Origin: Desulfobacter sp.
GTDB lineage: Bacteria; Desulfobacterota; Desulfobacteria; Desulfobacterales; Desulfobacteraceae
Assembly (NCBI GenBank): GCA_028768525.1
Contig: CP054837.1
Coordinates: forward strand, 1,036,001-1,100,000
DNA length: 64,000 nucleotides
Direction of reading: 5' to 3'
Shown: one piece after another, positions 7,361-16,814 of the stretch
How positions within the stretch are numbered: position 1 is the first letter of the stretch
Layout: each line of letters begins with the position of its first letter
Translations under genes and position numbers: made by a program
Notes under the pieces: model-generated
What the model saw: only the letters and a program-made list of their open reading frames with translations
What the model was told of the DNA's origin: nothing
The model's database searches: none

Positions 7361-9280
7361 ATGAATCATCCAGTAATCGATACCTGGATCGGTGATGAAC
7401 AGGAGTTGGACCTGTCATGCCTTGATGCGGGGCATTGGGAAAAGATGCCCAGAGCGGTTATGGGTTGGAAAGGGTTAAAAATATGGGATAAAAGTGTCGA
7501 CCCGGTGGACATGTTGGCGGCCTACCTGAGCAAAGCTTCAGAAGAATCCTGCGGCCAGTGTACCCCCTGCCGTCTGGGCACGGCCAGGATGGCAACGCTT
7601 GCCCAAGGGTTGAGCAAAGGAGAGGGTAAGGCGGGTGATCTGGATCAGATCCGTCATCTGGTCCGCCAGATTGGTCATACGGCACGGTGTGACCTGGGGC
7701 GGACCCTGGCCAAACCAGTGCTGGACCTGATGGATCAGTTCAGAAACGAGTTTACTGCTGCGGTTAGGGGGAAACGGAGAATTCAAAAATCGGCAACCTA
7801 TGCGGCGACCCTCACCGCTCCCTGCATCCAGGCCTGCCCGGCCCATGTGGATATTCCGGCCTACCTGGAAAATGTCCGTATGGGGCAATGGTCCAAAGCC
7901 ATGGACACGGTCCGCCAGGGGTGCCCCATGCCCGGAACCATCGGCCGGGTCTGTGTCAGGCCCTGTGAGTCTGCCTGCCGGAGGGGAGAACTGGATGCGC
8001 CCTTATCTGTCCGGGCGGTGAAACGTTTCCTGGGTGATCTGGAGATGGGCGGTGAACTGGCCCCCCTTTCTTCAGATTCAAACACGCGTCCCGAAAAGGT
8101 GGCTGTTGTGGGCGCAGGCCCGGCAGGCCTCTCCTGCGCCTACTATCTTGGAAAACAGGGGATAAAGGCCACGGTATTTGAAGCCCAGGAAGGGCCGGGC
8201 GGCATGGCGGCATACGGCATCCCATCCTACCGCCTGCCAAGGGATGTGATTGCCCATGAAGTGCGGATGGTGGAATCTGTCGGCGCTGAAATTCGTTATA
8301 ATACGGCCATCGGAAAAAATATCTCCCTGGAAGAGTTGACCACCCAGGGGTATAAGGCCGTTTTTGTCGGAGCCGGTGCGCCGGCACCGGCCAAGATGCG
8401 CTGTGACGGAGAAGATGAGGGGTATGAGAATTTCATTCCCGGCGTTGAGTTTCTGGCAAGGGCCGCCAGGGGGGAAACACCCCTTTCCGGAAGGCGTGTG
8501 GCTGTCATCGGCGGAGGTAACGTGGCCATGGACTGTGTGAGAACATCCCGGCGGCTGGGATTTTCCAATATCAACCTGATTTACCGCCGCACCGAGGCCC
8601 AAATGCCGGCAGATCCCCATGAAATCAGGGAAGCCAGAGAAGAAGGGGTAAAGTTTCATTTTCTTGTGGCGCCGGTCAGAATAGTTGCCGATGACCAGCA
8701 CCGGGTCACCGGACTGGAATGTATGAAGATGATACTGGGAGAACCGGACAGCAGCGGCCGGAGAAGACCGGTTCCTGTGGAAAATTCCCAGTTCATCATG
8801 GAATGCGATGCCATTATCCCTGCCATCGGCCAAACCTGTACTTTGGATAATTTCCTGCCCAAAGAGGACGGGGTTTTAAGCCGGTGGAACACGCTGGAGG
8901 TGGATTCAATCACCGGTCAGTCACCCATCCCCCATATTTTTGGCGGCGGGGACTGCGCCACAGGACCAAGCACCCTCATCGCAGCACTGGCTGCCGGGAA
9001 AAAAGGGGCGCTTGCCATTGCCGGATACCTTGAAACCGGGACATGTCCGGATGAGAATGATGAAATGGTCCGGATACTCACCCATGCGCCGACCCTTTTC
9101 CAATCAGAGACGACCTTCTCTTATCCCGGATGCACCCAGCGGGCTGAAGCGCCAATCCTGCCGCCTGAGATCCGGGTGGAAAATTTCGATGAAGTGGAAA
9201 AAGGATTTGCTCCTTTTCAGGCGAGAATCGAAGCCGCCCGGTGCCTCCGCTGCTACCGCATGGTCATGGCAGCGTTTTAG
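7361..9280 (+). CDS. NuoF-type Fe-S / GltD-like FAD-NAD(P) oxidoreductase subunit of formate dehydrogenase
   Basis: A 639-residue hybrid. Residues about 40-135 correspond only to the C-terminal Fe-S domain of NuoF/HydB (ESCGQCTPCRLGT at about 62-74). The FMN/NADH-binding part of NuoF is absent. Residues about 140-600 are a glutamate-synthase-beta/NfnB-like module: Cys-rich Fe-S region (CIQACPAHVDIPAY; CVRPCESACRR), an FAD dinucleotide motif (VAVVGAGPAGLSCAYY, about 248-263), a second Rossmann motif for NAD(P)H (VAVIGGGNVAMD, about 381-392) and GGGDCATGPST near 530. A terminal CLRCY motif may bind another cluster part. It most likely passes electrons between NAD(P)H and the formate dehydrogenase encoded 41 bases downstream. 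The ATG follows AAGGAG. Whether NADH or NADPH is used is unresolved. Confidence 0.85.
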   Translation: MNHPVIDTWIGDEQELDLSCLDAGHWEKMPRAVMGWKGLKIWDKSVDPVDMLAAYLSKASEESCGQCTPCRLGTARMATLAQGLSKGEGKAGDLDQIRHLVRQIGHTARCDLGRTLAKPVLDLMDQFRNEFTAAVRGKRRIQKSATYAATLTAPCIQACPAHVDIPAYLENVRMGQWSKAMDTVRQGCPMPGTIGRVCVRPCESACRRGELDAPLSVRAVKRFLGDLEMGGELAPLSSDSNTRPEKVAVVGAGPAGLSCAYYLGKQGIKATVFEAQEGPGGMAAYGIPSYRLPRDVIAHEVRMVESVGAEIRYNTAIGKNISLEELTTQGYKAVFVGAGAPAPAKMRCDGEDEGYENFIPGVEFLARAARGETPLSGRRVAVIGGGNVAMDCVRTSRRLGFSNINLIYRRTEAQMPADPHEIREAREEGVKFHFLVAPVRIVADDQHRVTGLECMKMILGEPDSSGRRRPVPVENSQFIMECDAIIPAIGQTCTLDNFLPKEDGVLSRWNTLEVDSITGQSPIPHIFGGGDCATGPSTLIAALAAGKKGALAIAGYLETGTCPDENDEMVRILTHAPTLFQSETTFSYPGCTQRAEAPILPPEIRVENFDEVEKGFAPFQARIEAARCLRCYRMVMAAF

Positions 9281-9321
9281 GCGGGTTTGAGAATCTGACG
9301 ATTGAACAGAAAGGAAAAATA

Positions 9322-12081
9322 ATGCCGACTCTTATCATCAATAACAACCAGATAACTTTTGAAACGGGGCAGACCATTCTGGAGGTCGCCCGGAAAAACA
9401 ATATTGAGATCCCAACCCTTTGCTACCTGTCTGAATGCATGCCCACAGGACAATGCCGGATTTGTGTGGTGGAGGTGGCAGGTAGCGCAGACCTTTTGCC
9501 CGCCTGCGAGACCCCGGCAGGTGACGGCATGACCGTCCTCACCCACAGCCCGTCCGTAAAAGAGGCGAGAAAAACCATCATTGAGATGCTCATCACCTCC
9601 GGGGCCCACAATTGCCTGCTCATGGAGGCACCCGCCGAAACCTGGAGCGAAAAACAGACCGGGATCATGGACCAGCCCTGGCATGATACCACCTGCCCGG
9701 CATACGGAGATTGCCGTCTCCAGGACCTGGCCATTGAATACGGCGTAAAGGTGCAGGAAACCAGCCTGAACTGGCAGAACCATCCCCTGGACGATGAAAC
9801 CCCGCTGATTGTCAGGGATTATTCCCGGTGCATCGGCTGCGGCCGCTGCATTCAGGCCTGTAACGAAATCCAGGTCAACCTGGCCATACCGGAAAACTTC
9901 GGCCGGCGGGCCGATCATCCGGACGGATGGTACCCGGTTGTGGATTATGAGGCCTGCACCCATTGCGGGCAGTGTGTTCAGGTCTGCCCCACGGGCGCCT
10001 TGTTTGAAAAAAAGGCATTTGGCATGGCAAACAACAATGAGGCCGAAAAGATCCGGACCACCTGCCCGTACTGCGGAGTGGGCTGCCAGCAGTTGCTCCA
10101 TGTCAAGGATGACCGGATCATCAAAGTGACCGGTGTGGAGGACGGCGCACCAAATAAGGGCCGCCTCTGCGTCAAGGGGCGGTTTGGATATGATTTTATC
10201 CATTCCCAAGAGCGGCTGACCCATCCATTGATCCGGGAAGGGGAAACCTTCCGCAAGGCCTCATGGGATGAGGCCCTGGATCTTGTGGCCGGCAAATTCA
10301 CCCAGATCATCAAAGATCACGGTCCCGACGCCCTGGCCGGCATCTCCTGTGCCCGCTCCATCAATGAAGACTCCTATAACATGCAGAAACTTTTTAGGGC
10401 AGTGATCGGGACCAACAACATCGACCACTGCGCCCGGACCTGCCATGCCCCCACCGTGGCCGGGCTGGCCCAGTCCTTTGGTTCCGGCGCCATGACCAAC
10501 TCCTTTGATGAATTCAAGCATGGCAAACTCTTTTTTGTCATCGGCTCCAACATGACAGAGGCCCATCCCGTGGCCGCCACCTGGATCAAGCAGGCCGTTC
10601 GCAACGGTGCCCATCTCATCGTGGCCGACCCCAGGTACAACGGTATTGCGGCCCACGCCCACACCCATCTGCAGATCAAGGTGGGGTCGGATGTGGCCCT
10701 GCTGAACGCCATGATGCAGGTTCTGATCACTGAAAATCTTTATGACAAAGAATATGTGGATGCCCATACCACAGGTTTTGATGCCCTCAAAGAGATGGCA
10801 TTGTCATGGCCGCCGGAGAGGGCGGCCCAGATCTGCGGGGTTACGGCGGACGAGATCCGGACCGTGGCCAGAAAGCTGGCCTCAATCAAACCGGCTTCCC
10901 TGATGTACACCCTTGGGATCACCGAGCACACCTGCGGGGTCAACAACGTCATGTCCTGCGCCAATCTTCAGATGCTTCTGGGCAACGTGGGCTATGCCAT
11001 GGGCGGGGTGAACCCCCTCAGGGGCCAGAACAACGTCCAGGGTGCCTGTGACATGGGGGCCCTGCCTGCAGATCTCCCCGGTTACCAGAAGGTGACGGAT
11101 ACGGCATCCCGTGAAAAATTTTCCATGGCATGGGACGCGAACCTTTCCGAGAAGCCCGGCCTGATGATTCCGGATATGATCGACGGCCTTGCCAACGGGA
11201 AAATCAAGGCCCTTTACGTTTTTGGAGAAAATATCGCCAATACCGAGCCTGATATCCATCATGTGGAAAAATGCCTGGCCTCTGCCGAATTTCTGGTGTG
11301 CAACGATATCTTTGTCACCGAGACCACACGGTTTGCCCATGTGGTGTTTCCGGCCACGGCCTGGAGTGAGGACGACGGCACCTTTACCAACAGTGAACGG
11401 CGGGTCAGCCGGGTGCGAAAGGCTGTGACCCCTCCGGGTGAATCAAGGCCCAACTGGTGGATTTTCAAGGAGATCGCCCGCCGGATGGGCAAAGTGTGGG
11501 CGTCAAACAGCGGCCAGGAAATCTGGGACAACGAGCTGGCCGAGCTTTGCCCGCTTTTCCATGGGATCCGCTTCTCACGGATCGAAAATGACGGCCTGCA
11601 GTGGCCCTGTCCCTCATTAGACCATCCCGGGACAAAGGTTATGCATCCGGACGGGGCCTATACCTGCGGCAAGGGCAACCTTAAGGCCATTGAGTGGACG
11701 CCGCCCGCCGAAGTGCCTGATAAGGCGTATCCCTTTGTCCTGAGCACCGGGCGCCGCCTCTACCATTACCATACCCGGACCCAGACCGGACGGTGTGGCG
11801 GTCTCAACGATCTGCTGGGCGAGGAAACCGCCGACATTTCTGCTCAGGACGCCCAACGCCTGGGCATTGCCCAGGGCGAAAAAATCCGGGTCTTTTCCCG
11901 GAGGGGATCGGTGGAGGTGAGGGCCAAGATTACGCCACAGGTGCCGGAAGGACTTGTGTGGATGGCATTCCACTTCAGGGAGGGATGTGCCAACTTTCTT
12001 ACCAACTCTGCGGCTGACCCGGTTTCCAAGACAGCGGAATTCAAGGCCTGTGCCGTGAACATAGAAAAAATCGCATCCTAA
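9322..12081 (+). CDS. fdhA: Formate dehydrogenase catalytic subunit, molybdopterin, cysteine type
   Basis: A 919-residue FdsA/FdhA-like catalytic subunit. In order it has: an N-terminal [2Fe-2S] domain (CYLSECMPTGQCRIC, plus a later Cys near 66); a His-Cys3 cluster (HNC...CPAYGDC, about 94-134); two [4Fe-4S] motifs (CIGCGRCIQAC; CTHCGQCVQVC); the molybdopterin Fe-S motif CPYCGVGC; and the bis-MGD catalytic domain. The active-site segment reads HCARTCHAPTVAG with Cys374 encoded by TGC, so this is a cysteine enzyme rather than a selenoprotein. It oxidises formate to CO2 or runs in reverse. ATG at 9322 (AGGAAAA upstream) is preferred to an earlier in-frame ATG at 9241 that overlaps the previous gene. 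The cytoplasmic NuoF/GltD-like partner lies immediately upstream; no NuoE-like or FdhD gene is seen. Confidence 0.93.
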   Translation: MPTLIINNNQITFETGQTILEVARKNNIEIPTLCYLSECMPTGQCRICVVEVAGSADLLPACETPAGDGMTVLTHSPSVKEARKTIIEMLITSGAHNCLLMEAPAETWSEKQTGIMDQPWHDTTCPAYGDCRLQDLAIEYGVKVQETSLNWQNHPLDDETPLIVRDYSRCIGCGRCIQACNEIQVNLAIPENFGRRADHPDGWYPVVDYEACTHCGQCVQVCPTGALFEKKAFGMANNNEAEKIRTTCPYCGVGCQQLLHVKDDRIIKVTGVEDGAPNKGRLCVKGRFGYDFIHSQERLTHPLIREGETFRKASWDEALDLVAGKFTQIIKDHGPDALAGISCARSINEDSYNMQKLFRAVIGTNNIDHCARTCHAPTVAGLAQSFGSGAMTNSFDEFKHGKLFFVIGSNMTEAHPVAATWIKQAVRNGAHLIVADPRYNGIAAHAHTHLQIKVGSDVALLNAMMQVLITENLYDKEYVDAHTTGFDALKEMALSWPPERAAQICGVTADEIRTVARKLASIKPASLMYTLGITEHTCGVNNVMSCANLQMLLGNVGYAMGGVNPLRGQNNVQGACDMGALPADLPGYQKVTDTASREKFSMAWDANLSEKPGLMIPDMIDGLANGKIKALYVFGENIANTEPDIHHVEKCLASAEFLVCNDIFVTETTRFAHVVFPATAWSEDDGTFTNSERRVSRVRKAVTPPGESRPNWWIFKEIARRMGKVWASNSGQEIWDNELAELCPLFHGIRFSRIENDGLQWPCPSLDHPGTKVMHPDGAYTCGKGNLKAIEWTPPAEVPDKAYPFVLSTGRRLYHYHTRTQTGRCGGLNDLLGEETADISAQDAQRLGIAQGEKIRVFSRRGSVEVRAKITPQVPEGLVWMAFHFREGCANFLTNSAADPVSKTAEFKACAVNIEKIAS

Positions 12082-12096
12082 CGTACAAACTGCAGA

Positions 12097-12129
12097 TTCA
12101 GGTCGCTTCCGAAATGGGAGCGGCCTGAA
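12097..12129 (+). terminator. Imperfect hairpin after fdhA
   Basis: TTCAGGTCGCTTCC pairs with GGAGCGGCCTGAA across a six-base loop, with one G-U pair and one bulge. No U-run follows, so it may be an mRNA-stabilising or attenuating hairpin between fdhA and the DUF1573 gene rather than a full terminator. Confidence 0.4.
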
Positions 12130-12162
12130 ATTCACAAGGACAACATAAACAGAGGGCAGAAA

Positions 12163-12888
12163 GTGAAAGCAAGAATTTTTCAATTATTTACGGCAGGAGC
12201 GCTGTTTTTTTGGGCTGGCTTGGCCCTTGCCGCTCCCAAGGCCATTCCAGTCAATCCCAGATATGAGTTCCCGCCGACACCTGAAGGACAAAAGTTGATC
12301 CATGAATTTATTGTCAGGAACCAGGGGAATTCGGAACTCAGCATACTCCGTGTTATTCCATCTTGCAGTTGCGTCAGCCATTCCTTTGACAGGACGATTC
12401 CTCCGGGCGGGGAAGGAGGGATAAAAATAGGAATAGAGACCGGCGGATACGGGGGGCAACACCTTCACAGGAGTATCCTGGTCAAGACAAATGATCCGAA
12501 TAATAAAAAAATATACCTGACCGTAACGGGCAAGGTAACCCAGAGCGTAACAATCAAACCGGCTGTGGTCAGCCTGAGCGGCAATCCGGGTCAGAGTCTG
12601 GAGGCGCTGGTGACCATCAGCCCGGCCAAAGACTTTAATATTAAGATTTTGGAAATGACCCAAAAAATCCATACCAGAATTAAGGCGGAACTGGCGGCGC
12701 CCGAGCAGGGCAACCGGGACTGGCATGTTAAAATTAGGACCTATTCAGACAAGGCCGATGATTTTTACGACATTCTTACACTCAAAACGGACAATCCGCT
12801 CAAACCCGAACTGAAGGTCAGGGTATACGCCATTTATTTGGATAAAACCAAAATCGCTATTGTTCCGAAAAAACCGCATAAGCACTAG
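12163..12888 (+). CDS. Exported DUF1573 (Ig-like/ASH-type) protein
   Basis: A 241-residue protein with a signal peptide (hydrophobic residues about 6-22, cleaved near ALAAP). Residues about 45-125 match DUF1573: EFIVRNQGNSELSILRVIPSCSCV, with the paired Cys of the CSC motif, then a second beta-sandwich to the end. DUF1573 domains are extracytoplasmic Ig-like modules of unknown function, often seen in Bacteroidetes and sulfate reducers. The start is GTG at 12163 behind AGAGGGCAG. It follows fdhA by 81 bases on the same strand, with a hairpin between, so co-transcription is possible but no functional link to formate oxidation is evident. Confidence 0.75.
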   Translation: MKARIFQLFTAGALFFWAGLALAAPKAIPVNPRYEFPPTPEGQKLIHEFIVRNQGNSELSILRVIPSCSCVSHSFDRTIPPGGEGGIKIGIETGGYGGQHLHRSILVKTNDPNNKKIYLTVTGKVTQSVTIKPAVVSLSGNPGQSLEALVTISPAKDFNIKILEMTQKIHTRIKAELAAPEQGNRDWHVKIRTYSDKADDFYDILTLKTDNPLKPELKVRVYAIYLDKTKIAIVPKKPHKH

Positions 12889-12917
12889 CGTTTCTATTGT
12901 TGGGGATTGGAATTTTA

Positions 12918-12936
12918 CAAATCCACTTCGGATTTG
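12918..12936. other. Small perfect hairpin in convergent intergenic region
   Basis: CAAATCC and GGATTTG pair across a five-base loop between two convergent genes (DUF1573 and the GltS-type carrier). There is no adjacent U-run on either strand. A termination role is possible because both transcripts end here. The rest of 12889-13093 shows nothing recognisable. Confidence 0.3.
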
Positions 12937-13093
12937 AAAACACCCTCAATCCAATAGAGAGTCTCCTTGTCGAAAATTTTAAAAATCTCCTAAGAAAATG
13001 GATCAATGGGTCAACTATTTACAAAATTGGCAGGGAAACCCGAATTGCATTCCTGTCTTGCTTTCGGGAAGGTTATACCGTAAAAAGCCCTTT

Positions 13094-14464
13094 CTATGTA
13101 TTCCGGGTTTGGGACGGGCCGATATAACCGAATCCCTTCATCAGTAACAGCACCGCAATGAAAATACCGGCGAAAACCAGGGTGGAAAACCCGACGCTCC
13201 AGTTCCACCACAGAGGCCCGTTGACCAGCAGGGTGCAACCGCCGACGAGGGGCAGCACCAGGATGTTCATGACGGCAATCTCAAAGGCGACGGGTGTCTT
13301 GAATTCAGGATCGACCATGCGCAGCAGCAGCAATCCGCAGGAAACAGTGCCGGTGACCGTCCCAAAGATAGCGGCTGACCGCTCTAAGCCAAAGCGATCC
13401 AGACGTTTGCCAAGATAGACCACCAGCACGCTGGTAAAGATGCCGTTTGCCAGGGCGATAAGGCTGATGGGAAGCAGGTATGCCCGGACCACCGCAAACT
13501 GAATGGCGCAGACGGTGGCCACGATCAGAAAATCGACGGCCCATCCCGTAATTCTCCGCTGGATACCGCTGTCCACCAGGTAGGCGGTCTGGGTCTTTTC
13601 CATCAGCCACCGGAAAATATAGGCGACCCCCAGTCCGAAAAAAAAGAAAAATCCCCAGAGAATGGTGACCACATCCGCCGGTAAGAATGTCCCCAGCAGG
13701 GTTACCAGGCCGTAGGTGATACCATAGACAACACCCACCAGGGCGGCCTGGAAAGCAAGGGTTTCAGCGTTTCCGGACTGGATCGTGAGATGACCTGCCG
13801 ATTCGGTCTGTTGGCCACGGGAGGTCAGTCCGGTGATGAATTCCCGTGACAGGCGCCCTGATCCGCAGAAAGCCCACCCTTTTCGAATTCCGTAATTGAC
13901 CAGGGGGACCCCTACGAAAAAGGCAAAAAAGTATCCCGTCGCCGCAAAAGTGACGCCGATGGTGGCACCGCTGTCAAACCCCAATGCTTCCCAGGCCTTT
14001 CCCATGGACAGGGCCTGGCCTGGTCCTTCATTAAAACCCAGGGGGGAAAGGAATCCGAAGGTGGGAAACAAGTCCATCCCAACAATGCCCAGGGCAATTA
14101 CGAATAGACCGCCAATGACCGCCTGCATGGGAAAGGTCAGCCCCTGCATCAGTGCCATCCAGCCGGGGCCCCGGTACCATTTCCCATCCGCGGCCGGCCG
14201 GCCCTGTTCCCCATCACGGGTCAGGCCGACGGAAATAAAGGAGATGTTGAAAAAGTGATACGCAAATGTTTCCAGGGTCTCAGCCGGGATCTGGACGACC
14301 CCGGTCTGGAGCAGAAGCAGGCCCATGGCCCCGCCCACCAGGCAACTGGGGAATAGAAATCTCTGCAAGATGCCAAGTTTTGCCCGGAGGACGATGCCCA
14401 AAAGCAGCATGGCCGATAAAAAGGCAAACACGAGCATGGAATCAAAGGGGAACGGACTGGTCAT
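13094..14464 (-). CDS. GltS-type sodium:glutamate symporter family protein
   Basis: A 456-residue polytopic inner-membrane protein of about 10-12 hydrophobic segments, in the ESS/GltS carrier class. Features are the opening RAKLGILQRFLFPSCLVGGAMG (about 27-48, matching the N-terminal helix pair) and a glycine-rich re-entrant-like stretch FNEGPGQALSMGKAWE in the first half. It is longer than typical GltS (about 400), with an extra hydrophilic loop near residues 205-225. Substrate is expected to be an acidic amino acid or similar anion. ATG at 14464 is chosen because AGGAGGTGAAG precedes it; a GTG two codons upstream overlaps that ribosome site. It lies 70 bases downstream of a PLP decarboxylase gene on the same strand, so carrier and decarboxylase may share a substrate. 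Confidence 0.78.
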   Translation of the reverse strand: MTSPFPFDSMLVFAFLSAMLLLGIVLRAKLGILQRFLFPSCLVGGAMGLLLLQTGVVQIPAETLETFAYHFFNISFISVGLTRDGEQGRPAADGKWYRGPGWMALMQGLTFPMQAVIGGLFVIALGIVGMDLFPTFGFLSPLGFNEGPGQALSMGKAWEALGFDSGATIGVTFAATGYFFAFFVGVPLVNYGIRKGWAFCGSGRLSREFITGLTSRGQQTESAGHLTIQSGNAETLAFQAALVGVVYGITYGLVTLLGTFLPADVVTILWGFFFFFGLGVAYIFRWLMEKTQTAYLVDSGIQRRITGWAVDFLIVATVCAIQFAVVRAYLLPISLIALANGIFTSVLVVYLGKRLDRFGLERSAAIFGTVTGTVSCGLLLLRMVDPEFKTPVAFEIAVMNILVLPLVGGCTLLVNGPLWWNWSVGFSTLVFAGIFIAVLLLMKGFGYIGPSQTRNT

Positions 14465-14534
14465 CTTCACCTCCTGGTTTGTGGGTTGCCCTGATCTTTT
14501 ATTTCATTGATCCGTTTATGAACGCAATGTTTTT

Positions 14535-15971
14535 TTACTGGACAAAGAGATCGTTGACAAATGAGGTCAGGATCTTTTCCCGGGCTCCCGCATCCAGGAC
14601 ATCAAGAATTCCGTTGATGTCCGCCATGCGGTCCGGCAGTCCCTCACCGTCAATGCCGGCCATGGCCAGCAGGTTCTTCATGTCCCCATCCGAGACATCG
14701 TCCAGGTTGAGCCCCTTAAGATCATTTTTCACCGCACCGACCAGGTCTCCGTCCGGCAGTTGCGCCGCCTTTTTCACTGCGTCGGCCAGGTCTTTAAGCA
14801 GATCGTCTTCCCATCCTACGTTGGAGGCATTGACAGAGAGGTGGATATGGGCCGGAGCGTTATCAAAGGAAAGGGCTGGCTGAATATACCACCCCCTGGC
14901 GTTCATTTCATCGATGATATGAAAGACATTAATGCTGTCAGCGGTAAAAGCGATGAGGGTCATCTGGGGATCTGCCAGCAGCCTGAGGCCGTCAATTTCC
15001 TGGATGCCCCGGGTCAGTTTCTTTACGGCGGCAAGTTTTTTTTGAGCAATCTCGAGATAGCCATTCTCCCCCACGTAGTTGAGAACGGCCCAGGCAGCGG
15101 CCATGGGGCCACCGGACTTGCTGCTCTGAACGGCGTTGTTGACGATGGTATAGCCGATCCACCCGGAGCAGGCAAATATTTGATGCTTGCGCAGCGCCTT
15201 ATTCCGGTAAAGTACCAGTGAGGCCCCCTTGGGGCAGTATGCATACTTGTGAAGATCCATGGACATGGAAGAAACACCCGGCACACTGAAGTCAAAATCC
15301 GGCACCGGCTCTCCCAGCCGTTTAAAAAAGGGCAGGAGGAAGCCGCCCATGCAGGCGTCGGTATGAAGCCACAGGTCCTTTTCAAGGGCAATTTCCCCCA
15401 GTTCGGCAATGGGGTCGATGATCCCCTGGGCATAGGACGGGGCAGATCCCACCAGCATAATGGTATTGTCCGTCACCTTCTTGCGCACAGCTTCAGGGTC
15501 CACCTTAAAGGTGTGGGGATCCACAGAGACCAGGACAACTTCCAGGCCGAGATAGTGGGCGGCTTTGTGAAATGCCGCATGAGCTGTTGCCGGGAGAATG
15601 ATTTCCGGCTTCAGGATATCCGGCCGTTTGGCCCGATAGCAGTCCCGGGCCGCTTTAACGGCCAGGATGATGCTTTCAGTGCCGCCACTGGAAAAATTAC
15701 CCACCACCTGGTCATCACCGCCGAGGTGGCGGGCCCCAAAGGCGGCCAGTTCCCGTTCCAGTTTCTGGAGGCTTTTGAATACGGTAAAATCAAGACCGTT
15801 TTCGGATAAGAAGGCATTGTATGCCTTTTTGGCCACATCCATTATCTTTTGGCCGGGATCGAAAACATACCCGAATGCGCGGCCTTCCCGCCATTTTAGG
15901 TCATCTTTTCTAAAATCTTCCAAAGCGGCAAATATCTGTGATTCGCTTCTCCCGGTTTTTGGAATTTCCAT
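14535..15971 (-). CDS. PLP-dependent group II amino acid decarboxylase / sphingosine-phosphate-lyase-like enzyme
   Basis: A 478-residue fold-type I PLP enzyme. NFSSGGTESI (about residues 92-101) is the cofactor phosphate-binding stretch. HTDACMGGF holds the Asp that contacts the pyridine nitrogen. SMDLHKYAYCPKG carries the Schiff-base lysine (about 240). These match the group II decarboxylases closest to MfnA and sphingosine-1-phosphate lyase (glutamate, aspartate, tyrosine, cysteate or sulfinoalanine decarboxylases). The specific substrate cannot be read from sequence. Neighbours are a GltS-type carrier downstream and a TauE/SafE anion exporter 25 bases upstream on the same strand, which favours an acidic or sulfonated amino acid. 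ATG at 15971 follows GGAGGGATAG. Confidence 0.83.
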   Translation of the reverse strand: MEIPKTGRSESQIFAALEDFRKDDLKWREGRAFGYVFDPGQKIMDVAKKAYNAFLSENGLDFTVFKSLQKLERELAAFGARHLGGDDQVVGNFSSGGTESIILAVKAARDCYRAKRPDILKPEIILPATAHAAFHKAAHYLGLEVVLVSVDPHTFKVDPEAVRKKVTDNTIMLVGSAPSYAQGIIDPIAELGEIALEKDLWLHTDACMGGFLLPFFKRLGEPVPDFDFSVPGVSSMSMDLHKYAYCPKGASLVLYRNKALRKHQIFACSGWIGYTIVNNAVQSSKSGGPMAAAWAVLNYVGENGYLEIAQKKLAAVKKLTRGIQEIDGLRLLADPQMTLIAFTADSINVFHIIDEMNARGWYIQPALSFDNAPAHIHLSVNASNVGWEDDLLKDLADAVKKAAQLPDGDLVGAVKNDLKGLNLDDVSDGDMKNLLAMAGIDGEGLPDRMADINGILDVLDAGAREKILTSFVNDLFVQ

Positions 15972-15996
15972 TTTCTATCCCTCCTTTATGCTTGGT

Positions 15997-16758
15997 TCAT
16001 GTTGACCAGGGTTGACAGATTTCCCACATGCTCTTTGCCAGCAGCAGTCCGGACAATAGTATCAGGTATATCAGTACCCGCTTTCTGAAACGGACGGGGT
16101 CGGTTTTTAAAAACCCCCTGTTCCCGGCGACAATGCCAATGACCAGGGGGACAAGCGCCGTAAGGAATATTTTGACGGTGGGGGGCGTGATCAATCCTGA
16201 TGCGCCGCATACTGCGGCGGCAATCAGATCGGATCCGAAAAAAAAAGCGATCAGGGTGGCCCGGGATACCTCAGTGTGGGTTGGGGATGAGAAGAAAAAA
16301 AGGATCACCGGCGGTCCTCCCACGGCAGCACTGCCGGTCAAAACCCCGGAGACCCAACCGGCTCCTATTGCGCCGATCCTGCCGATTTGCCGTCGGTATT
16401 CCCCCCCTGTCCACAGCAGCCCGGCCAGCCCGGCCACCACAATGGCAATACCAATTTTGAGCAGGCTCTCGGGCAGGAACTTGAGCAGCCATACCCCGGC
16501 AGGGGATCCGGCAGTCACCCCAATGGACAGCCAGCCCAGGGTATGCCAGTTGATTTTTTTCCAGACGCCGGGGATCAGGTATCCCGAGGCAGCGACTTCA
16601 AGCATCAGCACGGCAGGGACAACGGTTGCCGGCGGGTAGATAAGGGAGAGTCCGGCCACGGTGATCATGGAAAAACCGAATCCACTGTATCCCCGCACAT
16701 AGGCGGCAATCAGGATAATGCCGACAAAAAAAATGAAATAAACAGGTGCACCGGCCAT
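15997..16758 (-). CDS. TauE/SafE-family anion (sulfite/sulfoacetate-type) exporter
   Basis: A 253-residue membrane protein with about eight hydrophobic segments and the two-repeat TauE/SafE signature: RGYSGFGFSMITV near residue 25 and the second-half GVLTGSAAVGGPPVILFFFSSP near 145. Family members export sulfite, sulfoacetate or related organic anions. The ATG at 16758 is taken; the frame continues to an ATG at 16800 with no ribosome site. The gene heads a minus-strand run TauE, PLP decarboxylase, GltS and is divergent from a TetR gene, with a perfect palindrome between the two start sites, so TetR control of this run is likely. Confidence 0.82.
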   Translation of the reverse strand: MAGAPVYFIFFVGIILIAAYVRGYSGFGFSMITVAGLSLIYPPATVVPAVLMLEVAASGYLIPGVWKKINWHTLGWLSIGVTAGSPAGVWLLKFLPESLLKIGIAIVVAGLAGLLWTGGEYRRQIGRIGAIGAGWVSGVLTGSAAVGGPPVILFFFSSPTHTEVSRATLIAFFFGSDLIAAAVCGASGLITPPTVKIFLTALVPLVIGIVAGNRGFLKTDPVRFRKRVLIYLILLSGLLLAKSMWEICQPWST

Positions 16759-16814
16759 ATTCTCACTTGACTCCCATAAGGATTGATCAGTAGTATACAT
16801 CAAGTGCTATAGAT

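Noticed and set aside
9277..10224. 315-codon open frame on the minus strand
   Set aside because: Antisense to the conserved Fe-S region of fdhA; no family resemblance or ribosome site.
10441..10443. Selenocysteine in the formate dehydrogenase active site
   Set aside because: The codon is TGC, a normal cysteine.
12897..13127. 76-codon open frame after the DUF1573 gene
   Set aside because: Overlaps the end of the GltS-type gene and has no start signal or homology that I can see.
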